Below are positions 54,288 to 63,039 of a stretch of DNA of 64,000 bases, piece by piece. The notes beneath the pieces are model-generated. The model had not been told where the DNA came from and made no database searches. It saw nothing but the letters and a program-made list of their open reading frames with translations. This DNA comes from Chryseobacterium sp. POL2 (GTDB lineage: Bacteria; Bacteroidota; Bacteroidia; Flavobacteriales; Weeksellaceae). Within the stretch, counting starts at the first letter, position 1; each line of letters opens with the position of its first letter. The DNA lies in assembly GCF_011058315.1 (NCBI RefSeq), contig NZ_CP049298.1, positions 1,302,001 to 1,366,000 of the forward strand, in the 5' to 3' direction. Made by a program: the position numbers and the translations under genes.

Positions 54288-54363
54288 ATTAACCCAGTGT
54301 AAGTCTCCCCAAACGTTGGACAGAATTATACCCTCATTTTGTTTTGTAAAACTATAAAATATT

Positions 54364-54885
54364 TCATTCTGTTGTTGATGTTGAAAAATTTTGTTGAAAA
54401 GGAGGAAACTCAATGATGGAATCCTGCTTTGGCGAGTTTTCCTTTTTCAACAAATATTGCATTGGGGATAAGTTTCCCAAGCTTTCATGCGGTCTTTCAT
54501 TGTTGTATTGTGTTAACCATTCTGCAGTAATTTCTCTTACTTCTATCAAATTATTAAAGATTCTTGCATCCAAAACTTCCGTCCGGTAACTTCTATTGAA
54601 TCTTTCAATAAAGGCATTTTGAACAGGTTTTCCTGGTTGAATGTATCGAATTTCAATTCTGTGTTTGTGACACCAATTCGTGAAAGTAGAACTGGTGAAC
54701 TCAGGACCATTATCAGTCCGAATTGCTTTTGGCTTTCCTCTCTCTTTTACAATCCACTTCAACAGGTCGGTCATGTGCATTGCCCCAATGGAGAGACCAA
54801 TTTCCATCCAAATGGCTTCTCTGTTGTAATCGTCAATGATATTTAGCGTTCGGAACCTTCTTGAATTGAACAATGCATCACTCAT
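54364..54885 (-). pseudogene. IS3 orfB, C-terminal part (DDE transposase)
   Basis: 173 residues of an IS3-type rve integrase core: FRTLNIIDDYNREAIWMEI, PKAIRTDNGPEFTSS (second Asp) and AFIERFNRSYRTEVLD (catalytic Glu). The first catalytic Asp lies in the other fragment (54878-55285). The two were one reading frame and are split by the 28-bp insertion at 54890-54917. Confidence 0.85.
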
Positions 54886-55285
54886 AAAACCTAACGAAGT
54901 GGTTCGACGTAGTCAAATCCATACTCCAAACTTCATTGTAGCGATTAGGAACTTCCAAATTCTGACGTTCTCTTGAAGCTAGCCTTCTTCTTCGTTTTCT
55001 CAAAAGATTTAGTCCGAGTTTTTTGTAAACTCGATATACTTTCTTGTGGTTCCATCCAAAACCCCGATTCCGAAGGCTATGGAACATTTTCTTAAATCCA
55101 TAGCTTGGATGTTTCTCAGAAAGCTCACTCAAACAATCAATAAGTTCGGAATCTTCTTTTCTTTTAGATTGATAGTAGAAACTGCTCCTTTCCAAACTCA
55201 CACATTTACACGCCTGTCTGATGTTGAGTGCATGTTCACGAGTCATAAATTCCACAATCTCTCGCTTTTTAACAGGCTTTACCAC
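54878..55285 (-). pseudogene. IS3 orfB, N-terminal part
   Basis: 135 residues with the HTH_21/IS3 orfB start (KKREIVEFMTREHALNIRQACKCVSLERSSFYY; KVYRVYKKLGLNLLRKRRRR) ending NEVWSMDLTTSNHFVRFYE. The WSMD sequence normally holds the first catalytic Asp and continues in the C-terminal fragment. The tail after SMD is encoded by the inserted 28 bp and is foreign. Confidence 0.85.
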
Positions 55286-55548
55286 TTTTTTGACATCACA
55301 TCTTTCAAAGCTTCATGTTCCAAACTTAAGTTGGCAAACATCTTTTTCAATCGGCTGTTCTCCGATTCTAATTCTTTGATTTTTTGAAGCTCTTTTGTAG
55401 AACTGATTCCACTAAATTTCTTCTTCCAATCGTGCAAGGTTTGGTAATGGAAACCGTATTTTCGAGATAATTCTTTTGCTGTTTGTCCCGATTCAAATTC
55501 TTTCAAAATTGCCAAAATCTGACTGTCTGTAAATTTACTTGTTCTCAT
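55279..55548 (-). CDS. IS3-family transposase OrfA
   Basis: An 89-residue IS3 OrfA: an HTH (SQILAILKEFESGQTAKELSRKYGFHYQTLHDWKKKF) and a leucine-zipper-like C-terminal coil (LESENSRLKKMFANLSLEHEALKDV). It overlaps orfB by 7 nt, the position where IS3 elements use a programmed -1 frameshift to make OrfAB. OrfA itself looks intact. Confidence 0.85.
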   Translation of the reverse strand: MRTSKFTDSQILAILKEFESGQTAKELSRKYGFHYQTLHDWKKKFSGISSTKELQKIKELESENSRLKKMFANLSLEHEALKDVMSKKW

Positions 55549-55632
55549 ATCCTAAAATTAATTGTTTTTTATCATTAATTGTAGGGTTATAATTTGTCCA
55601 GTTTTTAGGGAGACTTACAATAACATGCGAGC

Positions 55633-56952
55633 CTAATTGGACTTAATAAGTCGGATTAAATTGTTTTTGCCCTGCTTATTTTTGATAGAAATCAAATATA
55701 TACCGATGCTAAGATCAGATATATCGTAAGAATCTTGTTTTGAATTAAATGATTTCACCAATTTTCCCTCTGTGGAAAAAATTGATATTTTTGAGAAATC
55801 AGTAATTCCTTTTAATGAAAAATAATCTTTTGTTGGATTTGGAAAAATAGTAATTGCAGATGTTTCATCTTGATTTACAGACAAATTCGGCCCTCCTAAG
55901 TCAACCATCCATCCTGGTACATTGCCATTACAATACCCGCCAATATATCTACCGTTGTCAGAAATTACAAATGCATTTCCTAAAATCGCCATTCCATCAG
56001 GCGTTTCATAGCTGATACCTTTTTCTGCCAAATAATCGCTGATATAAAATATCTTATTGGGGTCTTTTGATGGATCTATAATGATAGCTTCCGTATAAAT
56101 AGGTGATATAGAAATTGTTGCATAGCCTACAGCTATCCCATTATCAGAAATATGTGTTAAATTGGTGATATACGATGGATATGGATTATCAGGGTAATCA
56201 AATGTACTTAAATGTTGTGTGCTAATATTGTATCTAAATCCAAAATCAGACCCAATCCTTCCTACTATCACATTATTATTATTGATATCATAAGACATAT
56301 CAGCTACCCCTGCAGCTATATTCCCAAGTTGAAGCTCATGAACAACCTGATCTTGGAGATTCATATACATGGGGATACGGGTACTTTGCCCAGTTTTTGT
56401 TACATATCCGACAGCAATTCCGTTATTATTAATGCCATATAGACGAATGGTTTTATAAACTGAGTTAGTTGCATCAATAATTTTAGTAAATTGTTTAGTT
56501 TCTGTATTGAAAACAAATGAACCAAAATTTGTGGAACCAACACTCATATAACCAACAACATACCGGCCATTGGAGGAAATATTGCCAATATCAAAAGTGG
56601 AAATTGTAGGATCAGATTCTTCGAACCATGGAATTCTTTGCCATTCGGTATCGCTTGATAATTTATAAGCTGGCTGTACATTACTAGGATTATCCAACAT
56701 CTCAATAGAGCCTGTAACATCTCCATTGTTATTGATATTAAACAGACGCACTATATTAGGTTCTACAGGCGTAAAAGTGTTGGTTGCAAAATCATAGTAA
56801 GTACTTGGGGTAATGGCCTTACCTAAGTCGTTTACAGAAACAATTGGCGGTCCGTAATTTTCGAATACATGGATACTTTGAGCTTTAGTTTGATTAAACA
56901 GCAAAGCGGTTGTAGATAATAAACTAACAACATAAGTAAAAGTTTTGTTCAT
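55633..56952 (-). CDS. T9SS cargo protein with extracellular HAF-type repeats
   Basis: A 439-residue secreted protein. The signal peptide ends at NQTKAQ. The body has repeated blocks of the HAF family: NGDVTGSIEML, SSNGRYVVGYMSVGS, INNNGIAVGYVTKTGQ, INNNNVIVGRIGS, ISDNGIAVGYATIS and ISDNGRYIGGYCNG. The C-terminus is a type A T9SS sorting domain (ITIFPNPTKDYFSLKGI; GIYLISIKNKQGKNNLIRLI). It should reach the cell surface by T9SS. It abuts the IS3 right end by 13 nt. Confidence 0.85.
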   Translation of the reverse strand: MNKTFTYVVSLLSTTALLFNQTKAQSIHVFENYGPPIVSVNDLGKAITPSTYYDFATNTFTPVEPNIVRLFNINNNGDVTGSIEMLDNPSNVQPAYKLSSDTEWQRIPWFEESDPTISTFDIGNISSNGRYVVGYMSVGSTNFGSFVFNTETKQFTKIIDATNSVYKTIRLYGINNNGIAVGYVTKTGQSTRIPMYMNLQDQVVHELQLGNIAAGVADMSYDINNNNVIVGRIGSDFGFRYNISTQHLSTFDYPDNPYPSYITNLTHISDNGIAVGYATISISPIYTEAIIIDPSKDPNKIFYISDYLAEKGISYETPDGMAILGNAFVISDNGRYIGGYCNGNVPGWMVDLGGPNLSVNQDETSAITIFPNPTKDYFSLKGITDFSKISIFSTEGKLVKSFNSKQDSYDISDLSIGIYLISIKNKQGKNNLIRLIKSN

Positions 56953-57335
56953 AATATTATAATTTTAAGGTGTTGAAATTTATACTAGTATTCTAAAAAA
57001 AAATTAAAAAAAAGCGCGGTTCAAAAAGTCCCTCAAAAGCACAAACAACATTGTAATTATTCACAACATTGTTTAGATTTTGACAATAAATTTTTTATTA
57101 TATAAAGACATTTGTATACTCGCTTTTTTAATATTTATATTTAAAAAACAAGCGACAGCAAATCTATAAGTACAACACTATAAACACCCTAAGAAACAGG
57201 TATTAAAACTACACACACAAGCCATAGAACTACTGACTCGATTACACCAATACACTCAAAAAAACGACAAAGCGCTAAAAATCAAAATATTAGCGCTTAC
57301 ATATTGATTTTTAAACTAAATCTTCCGTCCAACTA
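56953..57335. other. 383-bp spacer
   Basis: AT-rich and without a gene. It should hold the promoter of the HAF-repeat protein (reading left). A terminator-like hairpin at 57270-57298 serves the HTH gene from the right. I see no other structure. Confidence 0.5.
57270..57298 (-). terminator. Terminator of the cassette B regulator
   Basis: AAGCGCTAA and TTAGCGCTT form a perfect 9-bp stem with an 11-nt loop. On the minus strand it is followed by GTCGTTTTTTT. Confidence 0.75.
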
Positions 57336-57881
57336 TTATATTTTATTGATCCAATTATACATACAATCTTTCGTAGAGATTCCTAATTTTTTTCGTATTC
57401 TATACTTTTTAGCCTCAACCGCTCTTACAGAAAGCTTTCGTATTCTTGCAATTTCTTTAGTATTTAAATTCAGTTTTAATAATGCACAGAACTCTACATC
57501 GGTTGATTTAATTGAGGGATTGATTTTAGTAAGTTTCGAACTGAATTCTGGAAAAATTTTAAGGAAAGAAATGAAAAACATTTTATCATTCTTATAAGCC
57601 AATTCTGTCAAGTAAAGAATTAACTCTGGATCAGTTATAGAAAAGGAATTACTATTTTTATTTGATTCTCTTTTTTTAAATTTTGAGAATATTGTTGAAA
57701 ACTTATTTTGTAAATAATCGAATAAATATTTCAATGAAAATCTATTATAATCTCTATCCGCTTTATTATTTATATATTCCTTTTCAACATCTATACCTTC
57801 TAATTTCGAGCACACTTTATTCATTTCTTCGCAAAAGTAAGGGCTCTGTTTATTTTCATTTATAAAATTTTCTTTTGACAT
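57336..57881 (-). CDS. LuxR-type helix-turn-helix regulator (cassette B)
   Basis: A 181-residue protein. The C-terminal part (about 125-181) holds a LuxR-like HTH (VEFCALLKLNLNTKEIARIRKLSVRAVEAKKYRIRKKLGISTKDCMYNWINKI). The N-terminal part is helical, with no receiver domain or TPR seen. The HTH is akin to that of the cassette A regulator at 43716-45206 (RxxLRxKLxIS...W pattern). Gene lies at the downstream end of cassette B. Confidence 0.72.
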   Translation of the reverse strand: MSKENFINENKQSPYFCEEMNKVCSKLEGIDVEKEYINNKADRDYNRFSLKYLFDYLQNKFSTIFSKFKKRESNKNSNSFSITDPELILYLTELAYKNDKMFFISFLKIFPEFSSKLTKINPSIKSTDVEFCALLKLNLNTKEIARIRKLSVRAVEAKKYRIRKKLGISTKDCMYNWINKI

Positions 57882-58533
57882 TCTTTATAATCATTTGTGT
57901 TTAGACCCACTCAAAAATACTGTTTCAACAAAAAATACAAACAATAAGTTTGAAGTGATACTACCTGAAAACGCCATACTTATACTCAATTCAGTAGCTT
58001 TACTATATAATATTAATCATAAAATAATCGTGTAACTTTCCAAAATAAGGAAATGTAAGTTTTTGAAATGTAAATGTAAGATGTAAGTATAATATCTTTA
58101 AGTTTTTTAAGGCAGAGTTATTGGGAAATTGAAAATAATATTTTTATAAAAAAAGACGATAAACCTTTTCAATAGTCACAAGCAAATTATCAATACTAAA
58201 TATTAATTGCTTTAATTAATAACAGTTATTTGTTTAGCCTTTAGATTTATAATCTAGAAAGCCTTGTGAAATATTTTTTTGAAATAAACAGGCTTAATTT
58301 TCCTGTGTTCGACTTTATATCTTTCAATACTAGTGATACATAGAAATTTTAATAATATCACAATTTCTATATCTATTCATTCTATATCGTTAAAAAGATT
58401 GCAGATGTAAGATTTTACTATTTTACGCTCGACCACTTTTTTCTGTCATTCCTCATAAGAATCATTTTTTTCTTTAAATGGCTGCAGAACAATTTCTACA
58501 GCCATTAAACATCATATGCATCTTCAGAATTTC
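57882..58533. other. 652-bp spacer with ATGTAAG repeats
   Basis: No gene seen. ATGTAAG occurs at 58053, 58074 and 58081 in close succession and again near 58405, which may be chance in AT-rich DNA or a regulatory array. A hairpin (AATGGCTG / CAGCCATT, 58477-58506) lies downstream of the companion gene on the minus strand without a T-run. Confidence 0.4.
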
Positions 58534-59205
58534 TTAAGGCTTCCAAAAGCTCCAGACAGTACCGTTGTAAACAGCCAATTGCTTTTTGACTGTATCATAA
58601 GCCATCATTCCTGGTGTAGGATTTTTGATATTAAGATGTGGACTGGCTACTTTGGGTAATACCATCGCTTTGTTGGTATCGGTAAGAACCAGAATGCCAG
58701 CTGTTGTATCTGTTGCACCATTAGCCCCAATTGCCGCTTTTGCATCAGAACTCTCTTTTACATTATCCTGTAATGAACTGTTTATTGATACAAAATCTGC
58801 TGGACTGTTTACGGTAATAGCGGTATTAGAAGTATTGGTATAGGTTAACGGAAAACTTGGAGCGGTAAGGCTAAACCAAGCGCCGTCTTTACGGTATTTG
58901 ACTTGCTTATCCGACAAGTCAAAAATAATTGTTCCATTTGCTATCGTGCCTTGCATTCCTCGATAACCAGCGCCCGTTGTTGCATTATAGGCTATAGGTT
59001 GGTTATTAACGGTAGAAGTCCAAGGTAAAACCAAGCCTTTTTTGTTATCGGCCTTATCATAAAATTCTAATGCAATACTAGGGTTGGTAATTGTATTAGC
59101 GGGTTGGATTTTGCTCAGTTCAGATTTACCTATTGCCACTTGAGCAACCGCTGAAAATGATAAACCTAATAAGCCTATTGCGAGTATATTTTTTATATTT
59201 TTCAT
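58534..59205 (-). CDS. Secreted companion protein, 223 residues (cassette B)
   Basis: A paralogue of the 176-residue protein of cassette A. The signal peptide ends AVAQ and is followed by QVAIGKSELSK. Shared blocks: LEFYDKADNKKGLVLPW, GTIIFDLSDKQVKYRKDGAWF, KAMVLPKVASPHLNIKNP and a C-terminus of TPGMMAYDTVKKQLAVYNGT plus VWSFWKP. The extra residues are a spacer in the middle. The large surface-protein gene lies upstream on the same strand, with a strong hairpin (59221-59251) between them. Confidence 0.72.
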   Translation of the reverse strand: MKNIKNILAIGLLGLSFSAVAQVAIGKSELSKIQPANTITNPSIALEFYDKADNKKGLVLPWTSTVNNQPIAYNATTGAGYRGMQGTIANGTIIFDLSDKQVKYRKDGAWFSLTAPSFPLTYTNTSNTAITVNSPADFVSINSSLQDNVKESSDAKAAIGANGATDTTAGILVLTDTNKAMVLPKVASPHLNIKNPTPGMMAYDTVKKQLAVYNGTVWSFWKP

Positions 59206-59220
59206 GTAGATTGTTATTTA

Positions 59221-59251
59221 ATCCTTCAAGGTTTTTTAAACCTTGAAGGAT
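59221..59251 (-). terminator. Strong intra-cassette hairpin
   Basis: ATCCTTCAAGGTTT and AAACCTTGAAGGAT form a perfect 14-bp stem around TTT. It lies between the large-protein gene and the companion gene of cassette B, without a good T-run. It could attenuate or protect the mRNA rather than stop transcription outright. Confidence 0.6.
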
Positions 59252-59272
59252 GGTTAAATAATTTTATAGTCA

Positions 59273-60163
59273 TTAATCAGGACAAGCTGGCGTGGTAATA
59301 CAATGCCATGCCATAGCTACATCGCCTTCTTTCAATGTATAAATCTTGAGACATTTAGCCTCTGTATCATACACCATCATACCTTCTATCGGGTTGGTAA
59401 TATTTGCTAAACCAGCCGTAGTAGCCACTCTGTTCACGACAAAGCCTTTTTCTTTGGATTCTAAAACTGTCCAAGCGCTCTCTCTAAGCATTGGCCAGTT
59501 GCCGTTGTTAGCTCCTGCTCTACCCAAAGCTGTAATACCTTGCTGTGATGGATAAGTATTTCCTGTATCCATAATACCGGGTTTGTAGCACTGATTTTTC
59601 ACAATAATTGCCGTCGTGGGACTATAGCAAATTGCTAACCCATCATAATAAGCCACATAATAAGTTGAACCTGATACAACTGCAGTATTATTTGTCAATT
59701 TATTAGCATCTGTAGCAGGAGTTCCTGAGTGAATAGTAATGACAGTACCTGTTGGTTGATTACTAGCAGATAATAACGAAATTAAATTTCCTATTGTAGA
59801 AACATTTGCATTAATAGTAGTGTTTGCTAATATAGGAGCATCTGTACCTGATTGGCAAACCATACAACCCCAGTATACATTGTTAGGGAACTGAAGCCCA
59901 ATGTCTCTTCCATCTGTATTAAACTGTAACAATGAACCAACATTACTTGGAGGTGTATTTGCGTTGGTATTCAAGTAAAATAATCTTCTATTATTACTTA
60001 CATAACCGATTTTGTATAATCTCCCATCGGGAGCTATTTTCAACTCATTCATACCAGCTGATGTGGCTTCAAGAGATGTTGTAAGCCCAGATTGAATATC
60101 ATAATATTTTAGAATTCCAGTATTATTAGTGGCATTATATTCGTTATAATATATACCTACCAT
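59273..60163 (-). CDS. C-terminal part of the large surface protein (cassette B), separated by a frameshift
   Basis: A 296-residue frame that continues the 940-residue gene in another frame. The upstream frame ends NGRYIL, and this one begins MVGIYYNEYNATNNTG; adding two bases in the TA tract would join them as NGRYIYYNEYNA. The C-terminus carries the module shared with cassette A: WTVLESKEKGFVVNRV, EGMMVYDTEAKCLKIY and WHCITTPACPD. A few Ig-like stretches precede it (SSYYVAYYDGL-type). As sequenced it lacks a signal peptide, so it is not exported unless the frame is restored. Confidence 0.75.
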   Translation of the reverse strand: MVGIYYNEYNATNNTGILKYYDIQSGLTTSLEATSAGMNELKIAPDGRLYKIGYVSNNRRLFYLNTNANTPPSNVGSLLQFNTDGRDIGLQFPNNVYWGCMVCQSGTDAPILANTTINANVSTIGNLISLLSASNQPTGTVITIHSGTPATDANKLTNNTAVVSGSTYYVAYYDGLAICYSPTTAIIVKNQCYKPGIMDTGNTYPSQQGITALGRAGANNGNWPMLRESAWTVLESKEKGFVVNRVATTAGLANITNPIEGMMVYDTEAKCLKIYTLKEGDVAMAWHCITTPACPD

Positions 60164-62966
60164 TTGGCGATATAGCAGCGCTATAACCAGTTGTGGAATT
60201 TTGATCTACAGTATTAACTGCCGAGTTAACAGTAACTTTTACCACCCAAGTACCTAATGCACCTGTGGATGGATTAAAATTAGCCAACCCCACTTTATTA
60301 TGTCGTGCAATCAATAACTTCCCTGCTATTCTTGGGTCCCAAGATATAAATGAATTTACAGCAATTGCAGATGAACTTGCTCCTGCAAGGTTGCTAACAT
60401 CGGTCGATGAGACAGCAGTAGAATTAAAACCACTTGCTTTGGAATAAAGGTATGATTTTACTTTCTGGTCAACTGTGTTTACCAAAATCCAATAATCTGT
60501 ACCATTAGTATGAGGAATTACTTCTAATGATTCATAAATTGTATTGAAAGGCAAAACACTAGTAACTCCAGAAATAACGTTCGTATCAAGATTGTATTTA
60601 GCACTCAGTAATCCTCCAGGTGAATTTGCCGCGCTATTACCAAAAATAATAAAATCTCTTCCCAACACTCCTTGTGGATCAGGGATTACAGCAGCAGCTT
60701 CTTCACTAGTATTAGTACCTCCCACTGCTGGCCCAGTCGCTTGTGCTCCAGTTGCGCCTTTGTAAACCACATTACCATCTGTAACAAAAAGTAATTCTCC
60801 AGTTACAGGGTGCGTTACGGTTGTATTACCCTCAAATCCATTAAAAGTCCCCTGTCCTAAAAAGCCAGATGCTGGATTATTGAGAACCGCTGACCCTGTT
60901 TGAAAGTCTATTCTTACTTTATTAGTACCAGAAGGCAACCACCAAGTCTGTTGGGCTGCATAAGGGTCTGGCGGACAAACAAAAGCAATACAATCATTAA
61001 GCATAGTATTCTGCGCATTACCAACTCCTTGTCCTGCAGCCCCAGCAATTATCGGAACACCATTAGCATCCACTGTATTTCCTAAGTTTTGGTTAGGTGT
61101 TTGGCTGGCAATTATTCCTGTGGCTGTATGTAGATCAGCATTGGTAAAGTTAGCGCCACCTTCTATTGCATCAACGCAACCATCATCATCAGAATCTAAA
61201 TCTAAATAGTTAGGAATCCCATCTCCGTCAGTATCACAGATCATAGCTTTAATTGATATATCATCCAATGCCCAATCATCATTGGCAGAGGTCATTTCAA
61301 AAGAAAGCGTTGCTGTAGCAGGTCCTGTGTATGGTATATAAATAATGAAATTTTGCCAATTAAAACCGTTTACTCCATTAGTACCATAAGTCACAAAATT
61401 ACTTGTAGCACCATTTGCCATTGTAATAGTAATATTAGAATTATCTCGAAGTGTACTATTGTTTAGTGTGGCATAAATAACACCATTTAGTTTTATATTT
61501 AGCGAAGCTGTACTCCCAGCTGCTTGAGTTCCGTCTTGTGCTCCTAGGTTAAGATTTAGAGCAACAACGCTGCCTTTTACTTTGTCCAGATTGTTCAAAG
61601 TTTGTGTTAAGGCATAATTATTACTACCATTGTTTTGATTATTTATATAGTTGCTTATATAGGTCCATCCTGTCCCTAAAGTCCATCCATTAGCATTTCC
61701 GGTAAATGTCCCGTTGGTTACCAATTCCGTTGGCGGGCATTCTACATTATCCAAAATACCATCGTTGTCCGAGTCTAGGTCTTGCCAATCTGGCACGCCA
61801 TCTCCATCTGAATCTTTTCCGGCAATTGTAACAGGAATAACACAAGATGTTGAAGAACCGTTTAGTGAAAATGTAACATTTCTAGTACCAATGTTTCCTG
61901 AACCAGTATAGTTAATTGGCACATCAATATATGTAGAACTAGCCGCCACAACTAAAGTAGCTACAGATGTTGTAAAATCTGCTCCAGATACATTAATATT
62001 ATAAGTACCTGGTGTAATAACATTAATAATAGGTATTCTCATCGTTTTTGTAGAAGATGTCCCTTGGATAAAACTCCCTCCTTGTAAGGTTGCTCCTGCA
62101 CAATTAAAATTAAAAGGAACATAATACGGGACCGATGCAAGATCAAGATTACCACCACCTATAGTTGATCCTGCCACTGTTGTTGTTGCAATATGTGAAG
62201 ATACACCATCATTAATATTGACTTTATAAAAATTAATATTAGTATTTGTCTCAGTACCTGAAACCAAATATATAAATCCATTTAAATAGGCAGCACCTCT
62301 TGCATTTCCAATACTAGTAGCGTTACTTGCATTGGCTGTAGCATTGACAGTACCTACGGGACCCGAAATTTTTGAAACTTGAGTTGCTACTGTGGGTGTA
62401 GCTAAATTTATTTTGTATAAATATCTTTCACTACCATTTGTAATGATACAATAAAAATTATTTTGATAATCAAAGAAGACATCGGTCGCAAAAGTTGTCC
62501 CATTAGTCCAAGTAGTATCCCCAGTAATGGCACCAAGGTCTGCACTGGTAGGGTATGCTCTATACATTCGTTTTCCATCCATACCATATACAAAACCATA
62601 ATAATTCCCTGGTACATTATTAGTTGTTAAACCTCCTAATGCTCCAAGTAAATTAAGACCTGTACCTGTGTTCTGGCCATTTTTATATAAAGTACTTACA
62701 GATGCTGTATTAGCATGCATAAAAACCAAAGGATTAGGAGTTACCGTGTCATAACCTAAAGCTAAGCTACTTACCGCTGTTCCATTATTAGCATTAAAAT
62801 AAGATGGTGTTGTTATCGCTGTTACAGCACCATTAGTGGTATTAACCTCGTACACACGGCCCGTACTTCCAGACGAAAGATACAATTTACTCGCATCTTG
62901 CGAGAAAATTACTACCACGGAAAACAGCACAAGAAAAGCTGATAAATATTTTTTCATATTTCTCAT
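60144..62966 (-). CDS. Large secreted surface protein with WD40-like and thrombospondin-type repeats (cassette B), frameshifted
   Basis: A 940-residue open frame. The signal peptide ends VVIFSQ. WD40/beta-propeller-like stretches follow (SKLYLSSGSTGRVYEVNT). Two thrombospondin-type-3, calcium-binding repeats come next (DSDGDGVPDWQDLDSDNDGI, then CDTDGDGIPNYLDLDSDDDG), with a carbohydrate-binding-like segment between and after them. The frame stops at NGRYIL where the protein is expected to continue into the 59273-60163 frame; joined, it would have about 1230 residues. Size, location and C-terminal module match the 1034-residue gene of cassette A, though the repeat content differs. Likely surface-exposed in an unframeshifted strain. 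Confidence 0.78.
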   Translation of the reverse strand: MRNMKKYLSAFLVLFSVVVIFSQDASKLYLSSGSTGRVYEVNTTNGAVTAITTPSYFNANNGTAVSSLALGYDTVTPNPLVFMHANTASVSTLYKNGQNTGTGLNLLGALGGLTTNNVPGNYYGFVYGMDGKRMYRAYPTSADLGAITGDTTWTNGTTFATDVFFDYQNNFYCIITNGSERYLYKINLATPTVATQVSKISGPVGTVNATANASNATSIGNARGAAYLNGFIYLVSGTETNTNINFYKVNINDGVSSHIATTTVAGSTIGGGNLDLASVPYYVPFNFNCAGATLQGGSFIQGTSSTKTMRIPIINVITPGTYNINVSGADFTTSVATLVVAASSTYIDVPINYTGSGNIGTRNVTFSLNGSSTSCVIPVTIAGKDSDGDGVPDWQDLDSDNDGILDNVECPPTELVTNGTFTGNANGWTLGTGWTYISNYINNQNNGSNNYALTQTLNNLDKVKGSVVALNLNLGAQDGTQAAGSTASLNIKLNGVIYATLNNSTLRDNSNITITMANGATSNFVTYGTNGVNGFNWQNFIIYIPYTGPATATLSFEMTSANDDWALDDISIKAMICDTDGDGIPNYLDLDSDDDGCVDAIEGGANFTNADLHTATGIIASQTPNQNLGNTVDANGVPIIAGAAGQGVGNAQNTMLNDCIAFVCPPDPYAAQQTWWLPSGTNKVRIDFQTGSAVLNNPASGFLGQGTFNGFEGNTTVTHPVTGELLFVTDGNVVYKGATGAQATGPAVGGTNTSEEAAAVIPDPQGVLGRDFIIFGNSAANSPGGLLSAKYNLDTNVISGVTSVLPFNTIYESLEVIPHTNGTDYWILVNTVDQKVKSYLYSKASGFNSTAVSSTDVSNLAGASSSAIAVNSFISWDPRIAGKLLIARHNKVGLANFNPSTGALGTWVVKVTVNSAVNTVDQNSTTGYSAAISPNGRYIL

Positions 62967-63039
62967 TTAATAAATTTTTTAAAATTATAATAGGCCAAGA
63001 AAAAGAATAATCTCAGCAAAATTGTTTCTAAAAATTAAA

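Larger units (their letters stand above)
53587..54297. other. 711-bp degenerate region: RHS debris and GC-rich palindromes
   Basis: No intact gene. The part 53755-53985 holds RHS-core remnants, 54015-54190 holds another gene fragment (both minus strand), and 54210-54287 holds three copies of a GC-rich palindrome. The IS3 element follows from 54298. Looks like the scar of several recombination events. Confidence 0.6.
54298..55619. mobile_element. IS3-family insertion sequence (1322 bp), disabled
   Basis: Imperfect terminal inverted repeats begin TGTAAGTCTCCC at 54298 and, in reverse, at 55619, sharing at least the first 12 bases and the TGGACA block. The transposase genes lie on the minus strand: orfA 55279-55548 and orfB broken into 54878-55285 and 54364-54885. 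No target-site duplication is seen at the ends (left CAG, right ATA), so the flanks have been rearranged or the target duplication lost. Confidence 0.85.

Noticed and set aside
54039-54413. Open frames across the GC-rich palindromes and the IS left end
   Set aside because: They span the repeat block, the IS inverted repeat and fragments of unrelated genes; no continuous protein family is seen.
58053-58087. Clustered ATGTAAG repeats as an operator array
   Set aside because: Only three close copies in very AT-rich DNA, far (over 400 bp) from any start codon they could serve; mentioned in the spacer entry but not claimed as a regulator site.
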